35,499 bases of DNA, taken from the NCBI RefSeq assembly GCF_014132355.1, contig NZ_BLZO01000144.1, forward strand, positions 1 to 35,499, in the 5' to 3' direction. Positions 1 through 8,637 of this stretch are shown here, in pieces. A program made the translations under genes and the position numbers. Below the pieces are notes generated by a model that saw only the letters and a list, made by a program, of their open reading frames with translations, did not search any database and was not told where the DNA came from. Position 1 is the first letter of the stretch; each line of letters starts with the position of its first letter. The DNA comes from Okeania sp. KiyG1. GTDB lineage: Bacteria; Cyanobacteriota; Cyanobacteriia; Cyanobacteriales; Microcoleaceae.

Positions 1-11
1 GGAAGCAATTT

Positions 12-368
12 CATTAATTGATAATTGATAATTACCTCTGGTTAAAACCGTTACGGAATTGAATATAAGGAAATATTATTTATTTTTTTTCCCCTTATAC
101 CAATTTGAAAAAAGAATACTACAAAAAGGTAGACCTTGCTCGAAGATGCTTAAAAATAGCTATTCCAGTTCATTTTAGATAGTTATTTATATTGTTTTTC
201 CCTTTTTTTCAATATTTATGCCTTCTTCCTTCTTTCCTCTTCCTTCTTTCCTACGGACGTTGCATGCAACGTCCTTACCATTTGTAACAAACATTTATCA
301 AATTGGTATTAAAAGGAGAGGCTTTAAACCAGAATTGTTTAATTATTAATTATTAATTATTCGGCAAA
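12..368. repeat. Dispersed inverted-repeat element, family 1, copy 1 (with nested element)
   Basis: One of four copies in the window (others near 10305, 27991, 30670). It opens with TTGATAA heptamers followed by ACCTCTGGTTAAAACC and closes with GGCTTTAAACCAGAAT followed by ATTAATT heptamers and TTCGG, so the ends are imperfect inverted repeats. No transposase is encoded, so it looks like a non-autonomous (MITE-like) element. This copy is longer than the others because a second element sits inside it at 98-308. Confidence 0.75.
98..308. mobile_element. Nested MITE-like element with TACCAATTTGA ends
   Basis: The ends TACCAATTTGA and TCAAATTGGTA are perfect inverted repeats, flanked on both sides by TTA (95-97 and 309-311). 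The other family-1 copies read straight through as CCCCTTAAAAGG at this point, so the 211 bp plus one TTA is an insertion with a 3-bp duplication. The interior has pyrimidine heptamers and a TTGCATGCAA palindrome but no gene. Confidence 0.65.
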
Positions 369-386
369 TAATCGAAAGAGTATAAA

Positions 387-845
387 ATGGTAAATCTTGG
401 TTTAAATTATTCGAGTTTACTTGGGTTATTAGATATCTTACTAGCCTTATTAATTTTGAATGAATCCCGAAAAAAATTATCATCTAAAGAAGCTTTTGAT
501 ATTATTCAATGGATTTTTGTTCCTATCACAATCCTATTGTGTGGAAGCATTTTGCTGCTTCAGGGGTGGAGACTAGATCCAGTATTAGTTTTTGTAATGT
601 TTTTGTTACATACTATATTGGTCTTTTTGTTAATTAAAACTTTCCTATACAATTTTGTTTCTCATCAAAAAGCTTTTAATATTATTAAATGGATTTTTGT
701 TCTAATTTTTCTTCCGATCGCCATACTATTGTGTGGAGGAATTTTGCTTTATCAGGGCTGGAGACTCGATTCAATATTATCTTTTGCTATATTTTTGTTA
801 ATTAGTGTATCTATATTTTTGGGCATTAAAGATATCTTTAAATAA
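387..845 (+). CDS. Ycf66-like membrane protein with an internal duplication
   Basis: A 152-residue, very hydrophobic protein. The start MVNLGLNYSSLLG and the signature LLCGxILLxQGWRLDPxLxF match the cyanobacterial/plastid Ycf66 family, whose function is unknown; this is my recollection of the family. The core is present twice: about residues 37-80 and again about 98-140, each with AF-x-II-x-WIF, LLCG-x-ILL and QGWRLD. Ordinary Ycf66-type proteins carry it once. I count roughly four to six membrane segments. The ATG at 387 follows a purine-rich CGAAAGAG and lies just past a repeat element. It stands alone, with no operon partner. Confidence 0.7.
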   Translation: MVNLGLNYSSLLGLLDILLALLILNESRKKLSSKEAFDIIQWIFVPITILLCGSILLLQGWRLDPVLVFVMFLLHTILVFLLIKTFLYNFVSHQKAFNIIKWIFVLIFLPIAILLCGGILLYQGWRLDSILSFAIFLLISVSIFLGIKDIFK

Positions 846-961
846 GTTGCTTCCATACACCTTTCACTCATAACTTTAAATAACTACCATACTGGATTTA
901 TTAATAAATCTCATAAATACAGTTTTTTCATTACTATTACTACTTGAATAGTTATTATTGC

Positions 962-1590
962 TCATATCATCTCCGTTGGGGCACGTTTGTGTAAACCCAA
1001 GCATAAATATATGTAGGAAATTTAAGTTTTTTTCTTGACTCTTAAACCCCTCTTCCCTCTTTCTTCTTCCTTCTTCCTTCTTCCTTAATATATGTAGGAA
1101 ATTTAAGTTTTTTTATTGACTCTTAAACCCCTTTTCCCTCTTTCTTCTTCCTTCTTCCTTCTTCCTTAATATATGTAGAAAATTTAAGTTTTTTTCTTGA
1201 CTCTTAAACCCTTCCTGCCTCTTCCCTCTTCCTTCTTTCTTCTTCCTTCTTCCTTAATAGATGTAGGAAATTTAAGTTTTTTTCTTGACTCTTAAACCCC
1301 TCTTCCCTCTTCCCTCTTCCTTCTTCCTTCTTCCTTCTTCCTTAATAGATGTAGGAAATTTAAGTTTTTTTCTTGACTCTTAAACCCCTCTTCCCTCTTC
1401 CTTCTTCCTTCTTCCTTCTTCCTTAATATATGTAGGAAATTTAAGTTTTTTTCTTAACTCTTAAACCCTTCCTGCCTCTTCCCTCTTCCCTCTTCCTTCT
1501 TCCTTAATATATGTAGAAAATTTAAGTTTTTTTCTTAACTCTTAAACCCTTCCTTCTTCCTTCTTCCTTCTTCCTTCTTACTTCTTCCTT
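962..1590. repeat. Seven tandem copies of an 81/88-bp unit made of heptamers
   Basis: ATGTAG(G/A)AAATTTAAG followed by a T-run and CTTGACTCTTAAACCC recurs at 1011, 1092, 1173, 1261, 1349, 1430 and 1511. Spacings are 81, 81, 88, 88, 81, 81, so the units differ by one 7-bp step in their CTTCTTC/CTTCCCT tracts. The block begins (962-1030) with a piece also found inverted at 15100-15180. It ends directly at the EamA gene start. I see no gene in it. Confidence 0.85.
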
Positions 1591-1599
1591 CTAAAAATT

Positions 1600-2507
1600 A
1601 TGCAGCAATGGATAACTAATTTTCAAGGCGAACTAGCAGCATTAACCGGTGCATTTTTATGGGCAGCATCTTCCGCATCTTATAGCTTACTTGGGCAAAA
1701 AATATCTCCCTTAAAATTAAATTTATTCAAAGGCTTAATAGCGATCGCTCTGATTTTTCTAACTTTAATTATTAGTGACAAATTTCAGACAGAACTCAAC
1801 TCAACTACTATTAATTTATTTATGATTAGCGGCATTCTTGGTATTGGTTTAGGAGATACTGCCTTTTTTTCTGCCCTCAAAAATATGGGTGCAAGAAGAA
1901 CTCTGCTCATGGAAACTATATCTCCTCCAATGACAGCTTTATTAGCTTTAATTTTCTTAGGAGAACAATTAACTTTTGGTGCTTGGTGTGGAATTTTAAT
2001 TACAGTTGGAGGTGTAGCTTGGGTAATCTCAGAAAGAACTCCCGGTGCAGCAATTAGTAATGTTAATATCAAACAAGGAATACTCTGGGCTATATTAGCA
2101 GCAATAGCTAATTCTAGTGGTGCAATTATATCCCGTTTTGCTTTGCTTTCCTCAGATATTAATCCTTTATTAAGCACGTTATTTCGCTTAATTGGAGGAA
2201 CAATTATTGTGATTTTATTGTTATTTTTCAGAAAATAAAACAGGATAAATCAGAGAAATTTAACTGGTCAATGAAACTTGTAGGAGCAATTTTTATTACA
2301 GCTTTTAGCAGCACCTATTTAGGTATTTGGCTACAGCAAACTTCCCTCAAATTTTCTCCCGCAGGTATTGCTCAAACCCTCTTAGCTACCAGCCCAATAT
2401 TTATAATTCCCATTGCTGCTCAAATGGGAGAAAAAATAAGTATTAGGTCAGTTTTAGGAGTATTAGTTGCAGTAGTAGGAATTAGTTTACTCTTCACTTT
2501 TCGGTAG
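1600..2507 (+). pseudogene. EamA/DMT-family exporter, frameshifted
   Basis: Drug/metabolite transporter superfamily membrane protein (EamA type), expected to export small metabolites; the substrate cannot be told. The first frame (1600-2238, 212 residues) holds one EamA repeat with the typical GALxWAxSS start and GExLTxGxWxGxxLxxxGV pattern, plus the start of the second. The remainder (KLVGAIFITAFSSTYLGIW to LLFTFR) is in another frame up to 2507. The break is at an A4 run, 2232-2235. Adding one A joins the frames as FFRKIKQDKSEKFNW, giving about 302 residues, the normal family length. So it is either a recent one-base deletion or a sequence error. Confidence 0.8.
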
Positions 2508-2686
2508 TAATAGCAGAAGTAATCTTACCAGTTTATGAAGCAATTATTCTCTGGAATGGTGAAGAAAGGATAGTTCAAGTTGTGGGAACTGGGAGACGAC
2601 CTTTATTGGGTACGGCGATGTTAGAAGAAGCTGAACTGGTAATTCAGTTCACTGAAGGTGGACTGGTAACTATTGAAGATTTATGA
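2508..2686 (+). pseudogene. C-terminal remnant of a clan AA aspartic protease-like protein
   Basis: Right after the EamA stop an open frame reads VILPVYEAIILWNGEERI, then VVGTGRRPLLGTAMLEEAEL and IQFTEGGLVTIEDL, ending at TGA 2684-2686. The GTGxRPLLGTALL and FxEGGLVxIE pattern matches the C-terminal half of small cyanobacterial clan AA (retropepsin-like) aspartic proteases. No start codon and none of the N-terminal part with the catalytic DTG/DSG is present, so I read it as a truncated relic fused against the exporter gene. The assignment is from memory of the family. Confidence 0.55.
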
Positions 2687-2713
2687 AAAAGAAGAAGGGG
2701 GAAAAATAAAGGG

Positions 2714-3625
2714 TTAAAAAGTTCTCCCGCCTGAACACACAATACGAAAACCATAAGTGGTGATGAGGTCGTCGCGCTTATCGTCGGACTCACGAGATGC
2801 AGAACAGCACGAATCATGATAGTTGGCCCAAGAACTACCTCGTCGCACGGCTTCATGTTCTTTTTCATCATTTTTCAGCCAAGCACTGCCATCAGTAGGG
2901 GCACCTTCATAGTTATCATGCCAATCATCAGCGCACCATTCCCAAACATTGCCGTGCATATCATATAAACCAAAAGCATTAGGAGGAAAGCTTCCTACAT
3001 CTGTTGTTTCTTCTAAATCTTCACCTTTGGGATTATAGTTAACTAACTCAGACGTTATAGTTTCTCCAAAATAAAATGGTGTGGTTGTTCCAGCACGACA
3101 AGCATATTCCCATTGACTTTCACTTGGCAGTCTGTAAGTTTTTCCCGTTTTCTGAGATAGCTTTTGACAAAATTCTGTTGCATTGTACCACGACACGCAT
3201 TCTACTGGCCGATTCTCTCCTTCGACATCAGAGGGATTTTCACCCATAATGGCTTGATATTGAGCTTGAGTAATAGGGTATTTGCTCATATAAAAAGGTT
3301 GGAGAGTAACTTGATGTTGAGGAAGTTCATGTTTATATTTTCCCTCTTCATTACCCATCAAAAAACTACCCCCAGGAATATAAACCATTTCTAATTTAAT
3401 ACCATTACTTAAATCTTCAGTAAAAAATACTGCCTCATGGGAACGATGATTAATTTCTTCTCCTTTGCTGTTTACTGTTATGACATCAAATTTTTCTCTG
3501 TACAAATTAAACATATTAGGTTTCAAAATAAACTTAAGTTTATATCGTGGTTCATTAATGTTATTTGATAGATGAATAAGGCTTTGTTGCATGAAAGTAT
3601 ATAGCTGCCGCACTTGCTTGTGCAT
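2714..3625 (-). CDS. SUMF1/FGE-sulfatase-fold protein, candidate DGR variable protein
   Basis: A 303-residue protein. Residues about 80-300 form a formylglycine-generating-enzyme/SUMF1 domain: MVYIPGGSFLMG, PxHxVxLxPFYMSKYPIT, RPVECVSWYNATEFC, YRLPSESQWEYACRAGT, NAFGLYDMHGNVWEWC, then RRGSSW and GFRIVC. Such proteins are often non-catalytic binding modules in cyanobacteria. Residues 267-291, between the conserved W266 and GFR, are unusual and fit a diversity-generating-retroelement target (see finding). The first ~15 residues are encoded by an inserted element (boundary at 3580), so the native start is uncertain: MFNLYREKF (about residue 38) or a start lost to the insertion are alternatives. 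No reverse transcriptase lies in the window. Confidence 0.8.
   Translation of the reverse strand: MHKQVRQLYTFMQQSLIHLSNNINEPRYKLKFILKPNMFNLYREKFDVITVNSKGEEINHRSHEAVFFTEDLSNGIKLEMVYIPGGSFLMGNEEGKYKHELPQHQVTLQPFYMSKYPITQAQYQAIMGENPSDVEGENRPVECVSWYNATEFCQKLSQKTGKTYRLPSESQWEYACRAGTTTPFYFGETITSELVNYNPKGEDLEETTDVGSFPPNAFGLYDMHGNVWEWCADDWHDNYEGAPTDGSAWLKNDEKEHEAVRRGSSWANYHDSCCSASRESDDKRDDLITTYGFRIVCSGGRTF
2753..2827 (-). other. Putative DGR variable region in the SUMF1 protein gene
   Basis: Codons 267-291 include GCC AAC TAT CAT GAT, then GAC GAT and GAC GAC CTC ATC ACC ACT TAT before GGT TTT CGT. Most end in C or T while the first two positions vary, as expected if AAC/AAT template codons were changed at adenines. 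Known DGR targets of this fold carry their variable codons at this place. No matching template repeat was seen in the window, so the call is inference. Confidence 0.45.
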
Positions 3626-4429
3626 ATGTACTTCATAACGCGCGGAAACTGCTGTAACTATTGGACAATAGTAAATAGAACATCAATTTTTGAGGTGAAA
3701 AATGCTGAAACTTTTACCTGTAAAAGCTTTGAGGTTTCATCAGCAGAGCAAGAACTATTGGACAATAGTAAATAGAACATCAATAATCGCGAAACAGAGC
3801 GTGCGCTTTCTCAGCAGAGTAATAAACTATTGGACAATAGTAAATAGAACATCAATTTTTGAGGTGAAAAATGCTGAAACTTTTACCTGTAAAAGCTTTG
3901 AGGTTTCATCAGCAGAGCAAGAACTATTGGACAATAGTAAATAGAACATCAATAATCGCGAAACAGAGCGTGCGCTTTCTCAGCAGAGTAATAAACTATT
4001 GGACAATAGTAAATAGAACATCAATCTTTGAGGTGAAAAAGGCTGAAACTTTTACCTGTAAAAGCTTTGAAGTTTCATCAGCAGAGCAAGAACTATTGGA
4101 CAATAGTAAATAGAACATCAATAATCGCGAAACAGAGCGTGCGCTTTCTCAGCAGAGTAATAAACTATTGGACAATAGTAAATAGAACATCAATCTTTGA
4201 GGTGAAAAAGGCTGAAACTTTTACCTGTAAAAGCTTTGAAGTTTCATCAGCAGAGCAAGAACTATTGGACAATAGTAAATAGAACATCAATAATCGCGAA
4301 ACAGAGCGTGCGCTTTCTCAGCAGAGTAATAACTATTGGACAATAGTAAATAGAACATCAATAATTGCGAAACAGAGCGATTAAACTGCGGAATGGATGT
4401 TAAGAACGCTACTTTCATGCAACAAAGCC
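3580..4429. mobile_element. 850-bp non-autonomous element with 20-bp TIRs and 9-bp target duplication
   Basis: The left end GGCTTTGTTGCATGAAAGTA (3580-3599) and right end TACTTTCATGCAACAAAGCC (4410-4429) are perfect 20-bp inverted repeats. GATGAATAA is duplicated immediately outside (3571-3579 and 4430-4438), the mark of transposition. There is no transposase inside; the interior is a tandem array (next feature). The TIR sequence resembles ends of DDE insertion sequences, but I cannot assign a family. It is inserted between the AKR gene and the SUMF1 gene and supplies the first codons of the latter's open frame. Confidence 0.85.
3656..4361. repeat. Tandem array: nine palindromic cores in a 169-bp (97+72) period
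   Basis: The 16-bp palindrome ACTATTGGACAATAGT (7-bp arms, GA centre) followed by AAATAGAACATCAAT recurs with repeat starts at 3656, 3753, 3825, 3922, 3994, 4091, 4163, 4260 and 4331. Spacings alternate 97 and 72 (last 71). The 97-bp unit contains a second palindrome, CTTTTACCTGTAAAAG; the 72-bp unit contains AGCGTGCGCT. The 169-bp period is not a multiple of three, so the similar overlapping open frames are a by-product and not genes. Confidence 0.9.
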
Positions 4430-4451
4430 GATGAATAATCTAGTGCAACCA

Positions 4452-5221
4452 TTAACAATGCTGTGGATGGGTTGCGTAACTTTCCTCAAAACCATCAAGC
4501 TGTTGCATGACTTCTGTCGGCAGCATAATTTCTTTAGTATCCAAATTTGCTTGTAAATGTTCTCGTTTCGAGCTACATGGAATAGTCACAAATCCTCTAT
4601 GGACAGACCAAGCTAAGAGTAGTTGAGCTGGCGTACATCCACAATTATTGGCAATAGTAATTAACTCAGGAGTGTCTAGCTTCTGGCCCTTAACTAAGGG
4701 AGAATGGGCTACAATTTGTATTCCCTGACGATGACAATAATTAACAAGTTCTCTTCGTTGCAGGAATGGGGAAATTTCAAATTGATTCCATTTTGGAGGA
4801 GAATGCTTGAGCAGTTGTAAATGCTGAATATTGAAGTTACTCACACCAATATCACCTATCCCCCCCATTCTCTTATTTCCAACATTACTTCCCAAGCAGA
4901 TAAAGGATCTGAACCTGGTGCGTGTAACAGAAGTAAATCTATCGCCCCTAATTTTTCCAGAGACTCTCTAGCTGCATCTCGGATACTGCCAGACAGTATA
5001 GCTTTCAAAGGAATTTTCGAGGTGATAAAGATTTCCTCCCTCGAAATGCCAGATTCGGCGATCGCCCTCGCTACCTCTCTTTCATTTTTATAGAGAGCAG
5101 CAGTATCTATATGTCTGTATCCAATTTCCAGTGCCATTCGGCAAGTTGAGTAGGTTTGTTCGTACAAACGGTAGGTTCCCAAACCAATTGGGCCTGCTGA
5201 ATTGATGGCAGCTTTAAACAC
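4452..5221 (-). pseudogene. Aldo/keto reductase, frameshifted at a G7 run
   Basis: NADPH-dependent aldo/keto reductase family, (beta/alpha)8 barrel. The N-terminal frame (5221 down to 4856) has GYRHIDTAALY with catalytic D39 and Y44, K69 in ITSK and H100 in LLLLHAPG: the full AKR tetrad. The C-terminal frame continues with IGVSNFNIQHL, the HSPLVKG segment and the cofactor-binding IPCSSKREHLQANL, to a stop at 4452. The frames part at a C7 run on the plus strand (4860-4866). One more G on the coding strand restores EWGGIGDIGVSNF and a protein of about 255 residues. Its start overlaps the end of the LRR gene by 8 bp. Substrate unknown. Confidence 0.8.
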
Positions 5222-5930
5222 AGATGTGACAATCTTTCATATTATTGCGATAAATACTGTCGATGAAACGAATTTGGTCTGAATGCTTAATTTCCCCCTT
5301 GAGACTGCTTTTGAATTCCTGCACCGACATTCCCAGTTGCTCCTGAATATTTCTTGCCAAGAAAGAACCTATGCGAGCTTCTAATTCCTGGGGAAGTTGA
5401 TAACGGAATTGCTGGTATTGCAAATTCATAAGTGTATGATTTTCTTCAAGAGCATCAGTAATAATCTCAAAACCACCTTCTCGAATATTCGTATCCTGAA
5501 GACCGAGTATTTTGACAGTATTATTGGTGCGGATAAATTCTGCAATAAGCTCTGCACCATACCCATCAAAATAATTGGGTAATTCTCCTAAATCGGCAGT
5601 TGATTTATACAACCCAATACCCAAATAAACTAACTCAGGTAAGGTATTGCACTTTTCCAACAATATTTTCAGACCAGCATTCTGAATTCGATTCGAGGAT
5701 AGATCCAATCTACTCAAATGAGGATAACCTGCCACAGCATTTGCAATAAGCTCTGTACCTGCATCCCCTAAACGATTAATTGCCATAAATAGGCCAGTCA
5801 ATCCTTTCCGGTTTTCGGACTTCATATATTCAAAATAGTCAGCAATATAACTAGCGCCAGTCTCGCTAATTCCATTAGCATCAATATATAACGTTCGGAG
5901 AGTATGATTTTTCCGCAGACTTGCAATTGA

Positions 5931-7291
5931 CATCCTCCCGACGCTGCTCTCACGAGACAGCGCGGGATTCCCTAGCATCACGGGTAGGGGCTTTCTGCTT
6001 CATAGCACCCGCCTGACGAGATTTACTCTCTTCAGGTCTTACAGTCGCTCCACAGACTGACACTGCGAGTCCCGCAGCCAAAATGTTAATTGCAGCGTTT
6101 ATGTCCCGGTCATGGTGGCAACCACATTCTGGACAATCCCACTCTCTAATATTGAGAGGCAATTTTTCTACTACATGACCACAATTAGAACAACGCTTAG
6201 AACTGGGGAAATATCGGTCAATTTTGATTAGTTCCCGTCCATACCAATCAGCTTTGTATTCTAATTGCCTCACCAATTCTCCCCAGTTAGCATCACTTAT
6301 TGCTCTGGCTAATTTGTGGTTCTTGACCATATTTTTAACTGCCAAATTCTCAACTACTATCGTTTGGTTTTCTCTAATCAGTTGAGTAGGCGCGCTTATG
6401 GGTATAGTCAAGCCTTGAGTCTTTAATCTTGGCGTGTATTTTAGCTACTTTTAACCGGGCTTTATGATAGTTATTAGACTTTTTGTCGGGTTTTCTATCT
6501 AGGGACTTCTGAGCTAACCTTAGTTTTTTATGTAACTTTTGCAGATTTTTTGGGTTGGCAACTTTTTCTCCATCGCTGGTAGTTAGTAAACTGGTGATTC
6601 CTAAATCAACACCAACTTGCTTCTTAATCGGCTTAAGTTTTAAATCTCTGGTATCATTAACTCTCAAAGATACAGACCATCTACCACTAGGTTCAAGTCT
6701 AACAGTAATTGTGCTAGGCACACAACCTGCTGGTAATTGTCTACTCCACCTGATAGGTAGTGGTTCTGCACCCGATCGCTAAATATGCTTGACCATCTTT
6801 CCACTTAAATGCTGATGAGGTAAACTCAGCACTACCACCCCATACGCTTTTTCTTGAAGTTAGGATATTTCGCCCGTCCACTAAAAAAGTTAGTGAAAGC
6901 AGTCTGTAGATGTCTCAAGCCTTGTTGCAATGGGACACTGCTGACCTCTGTGAGAAAATCTAACTCTTCCTGCTTTTCCAGGAAGTTAGCATGGCTGAAG
7001 TTTGCTTGTAGCCCACTCGTTCTTTCTTCTCATGCCAGGCTTGAGTCCTAGCTGCTAAAGCTTTGTTGTAGATTAGGCGTACACATCCCAAAGTTCTCCG
7101 CAACAGACTTTCCTGCTCTGGAGTTGGGTAAAACCTAAATTTGTACGCTTTTTCAACTATCTGACTCGCTTACTTATCTAACGTTTACATTTTAACAGAT
7201 TATCTGCAAAATCGCATCTTATTGATTGGTTTTCATTCCCTTATGACGCTCCCGGTGACAGGAGGGCGCGGGTCTTCAACCAACGTTTTGA
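5931..7291 (-). mobile_element. IS200/IS605-superfamily element (tnpB only), inside the LRR gene
   Basis: About 1.36 kb with a tnpB-like gene and no tnpA. The right end (minus strand, about 5928-5975) has the hairpin-forming CCCGCGCTGTCTCGTGAG followed by CGGGAGGATGTCA, typical of these elements. The left end contains GCGCCCTCCTGTCACCGGG. It sits precisely between two halves of an LRR repeat, with TCA at both junctions, so one TCA is ambiguous. There is no target duplication, as expected for this superfamily. With tnpA missing and tnpB broken it is an immobile relic unless helped in trans. Confidence 0.8.
5950..7157 (-). pseudogene. tnpB: TnpB, RNA-guided nuclease-like protein, multiply frameshifted
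   Basis: TnpB cuts DNA under guidance of an omega-RNA from the element's right end. Pieces in order: EKAYKFRFYPTPEQESLLRR and LGCVRLIYNKALAAR (N-terminal HTH, from about 7157), then LDFLTEVSSVPLQQGLRHLQ, GGSAEFTSSAFKWKDGQAYL, RuvC-I VGVDLGITSLLTTSDG, RuvC-II TIVVENLAVKNMVKN, the zinc finger CSNCGH...CPECG and RuvC-III HHDRDINAAINIL. All three catalytic acidic residues and the four zinc cysteines survive. At least four frame breaks are needed to read it: near 6965, 6885, 6775 and 6395. The first two are at an A4 and a T5 run. There is no intact start codon. A decayed gene, or one damaged by sequence error. Confidence 0.85.
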
Positions 7292-8436
7292 TAAAACTTT
7301 CACTCCTTCATCCAACATCCCCACACTCACCAAATCCAAAGTCTGAATGCTCGTATTTTGCTCCAACATCTTAGCAATATGAGCTACACCACCCACCTTC
7401 AGGGGATTACGCTTTAACCAGAGAGATTCTGCATGGCGATCGCTTGCCAAGGCATTAGCAAGTTCTGCCGCCCCTTTTTCCGTAAGACAATTTCCGGCCA
7501 AATAGTAGGTTTTAATCTGCGGTGTGGAGCGATCGCTGGCCAAGGAAGCAATTTTTCTCGCACCCTCATCTCCAACAATATTATTACCCAGGAGAAAATG
7601 TTCTACATGAGGATTTTCCCAAATAGATTCAACTAAGTTACCGATATAGAGGTCGCCCACAACCTGCTTGCACATATCTATTCGTCCATCGTCGTAATAA
7701 GCTCCACGGGTGAACTCTAGACAGGGTTAAGTTGCTGCTTCTCCTTTCTTCATGTGAGCAAAAAAGGGTTCCAATTCTTCGTAGGGGGCCACCTCTACTG
7801 GCATAGGTTGGGGATTGAGGATGGAGTCCGACAGTGGTGCGGAAAGGAGTTGTTCAAATATATGGCGACTACCTAACATTCTTGCTTGTCGGTAGGGATT
7901 GACTTGTGAATTCTTGGTATTGGTCTCAGCAACTTGGGACTTGTATGCTCTGCGCAATTTGGCAAGTAAGCGTCCGTAAGCAATGTAACTGCCTATTCGG
8001 TCTTCATCTTTTGCCGGGAAGAGTTGCCTGGCTAATTTATGTCCCAAACCCGAACGTTTATCTTCACCACTATCTATGCGAGGAATCTTCAGGGCAATAT
8101 TACTTACCTGTTCTCCGTCAGATAAACGTTTCTCATCTTCGTGAATTTGGTCAATTATGGTTTGTATAAAATCGTTTGTGTTATCAATTATGTCATTTTA
8201 TTTCAGCTAAAAGCGATCGATACTTTCTGTTGAAGCAGAAGGCGATGTAAACATATTTTTTTGTAGTTTTATTGTAACACAAAGTAATAATATTGGCATT
8301 TTCTGACCAAGCACTGCCAAAGGATTCAGGTAGGGCGAGGTACAGGAGAGAAGAGAATTTAGAAAGATTTGCAAATTGGCGCTGAGGATGAAAAATTTTT
8401 TATACCGAACCCGAGCGGATTTGATATTATACCAAT

Positions 8437-8622
8437 TCCCAAAAGTAATGCTATACTTGGGCGGCACTTCAGTTATTAAGTAATTAAAACAAGTTAAGTC
8501 ACTTTTTGCTAATTAGCAGCTAATTTAATATTAATTGTTCTTATGTTTACTTCTCCCCCACTCCCCTACTCCCCTACTCCCCTACTTAAGAAAATGTAGA
8601 AAAGTTTTTGAGAAATGGTATT
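8437..8622. repeat. Candidate inverted-repeat element with ATACCA ends
   Basis: ATACCAATTCCCAAAAGT on the left and TTTTTGAGAAATGGTAT on the right are imperfect inverted repeats similar to the ends of the element at 98-308. The interior has CCCCTAC heptamers. No gene is seen between the LRR gene and the nifT terminator. Confidence 0.4.
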
Positions 8623-8637
8623 AGATATATTGGGGTC

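Larger units (their letters stand above)
5214..8190 (-). pseudogene. Leucine-rich-repeat protein, interrupted by a tnpB element and a stop
   Basis: A ribonuclease-inhibitor-type LRR protein now in pieces. The N-terminal part is open from about 8190 to 7730, has no ATG in frame (an ATG at 8189 is one base out) and ends at an in-frame TAA, 7727-7729. The same frame continues as LEFTRGAYYDDGRID and CKQVVGDL into LRRs (7675-7291): FLLGNNIVGDEGARKIA, AGNCLTEKGAAELANAL, WLKRNPLKVGGVAHIA, LDLVSVGMLDEGVKVLS. The LRRs resume at 5927 (ASLRKNHTLRTLYIDANG) and run to a stop at 5214. Removing 5931-7291 joins VLS to IASLRKN in frame, so this was one gene. It overlaps the downstream AKR start by 8 bp. Function unknown; such LRRs bind proteins. 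Confidence 0.8.

Noticed and set aside
3702-4282. Three overlapping open frames encoding near-identical 71-80-residue peptides
   Set aside because: They arise from the 169-bp tandem repeat, whose length is not a multiple of three; there is no ribosome site and no known fold.
3656-4361. CRISPR-like array
   Set aside because: The intervals between the palindromes are themselves repeated (two alternating sequences), so there are no unique spacers, and no cas genes are near.
7727-8047. Separate 106-residue gene starting at a TTG
   Set aside because: It is in the same frame as the LRR gene and ends only at the in-frame TAA, followed by family-typical LEFTRGAYYDDGRID; best read as the LRR protein's N-terminal part.
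8207-8467. 86-residue minus-strand ORF
   Set aside because: No family resemblance; it spans repeats and lacks a ribosome site.
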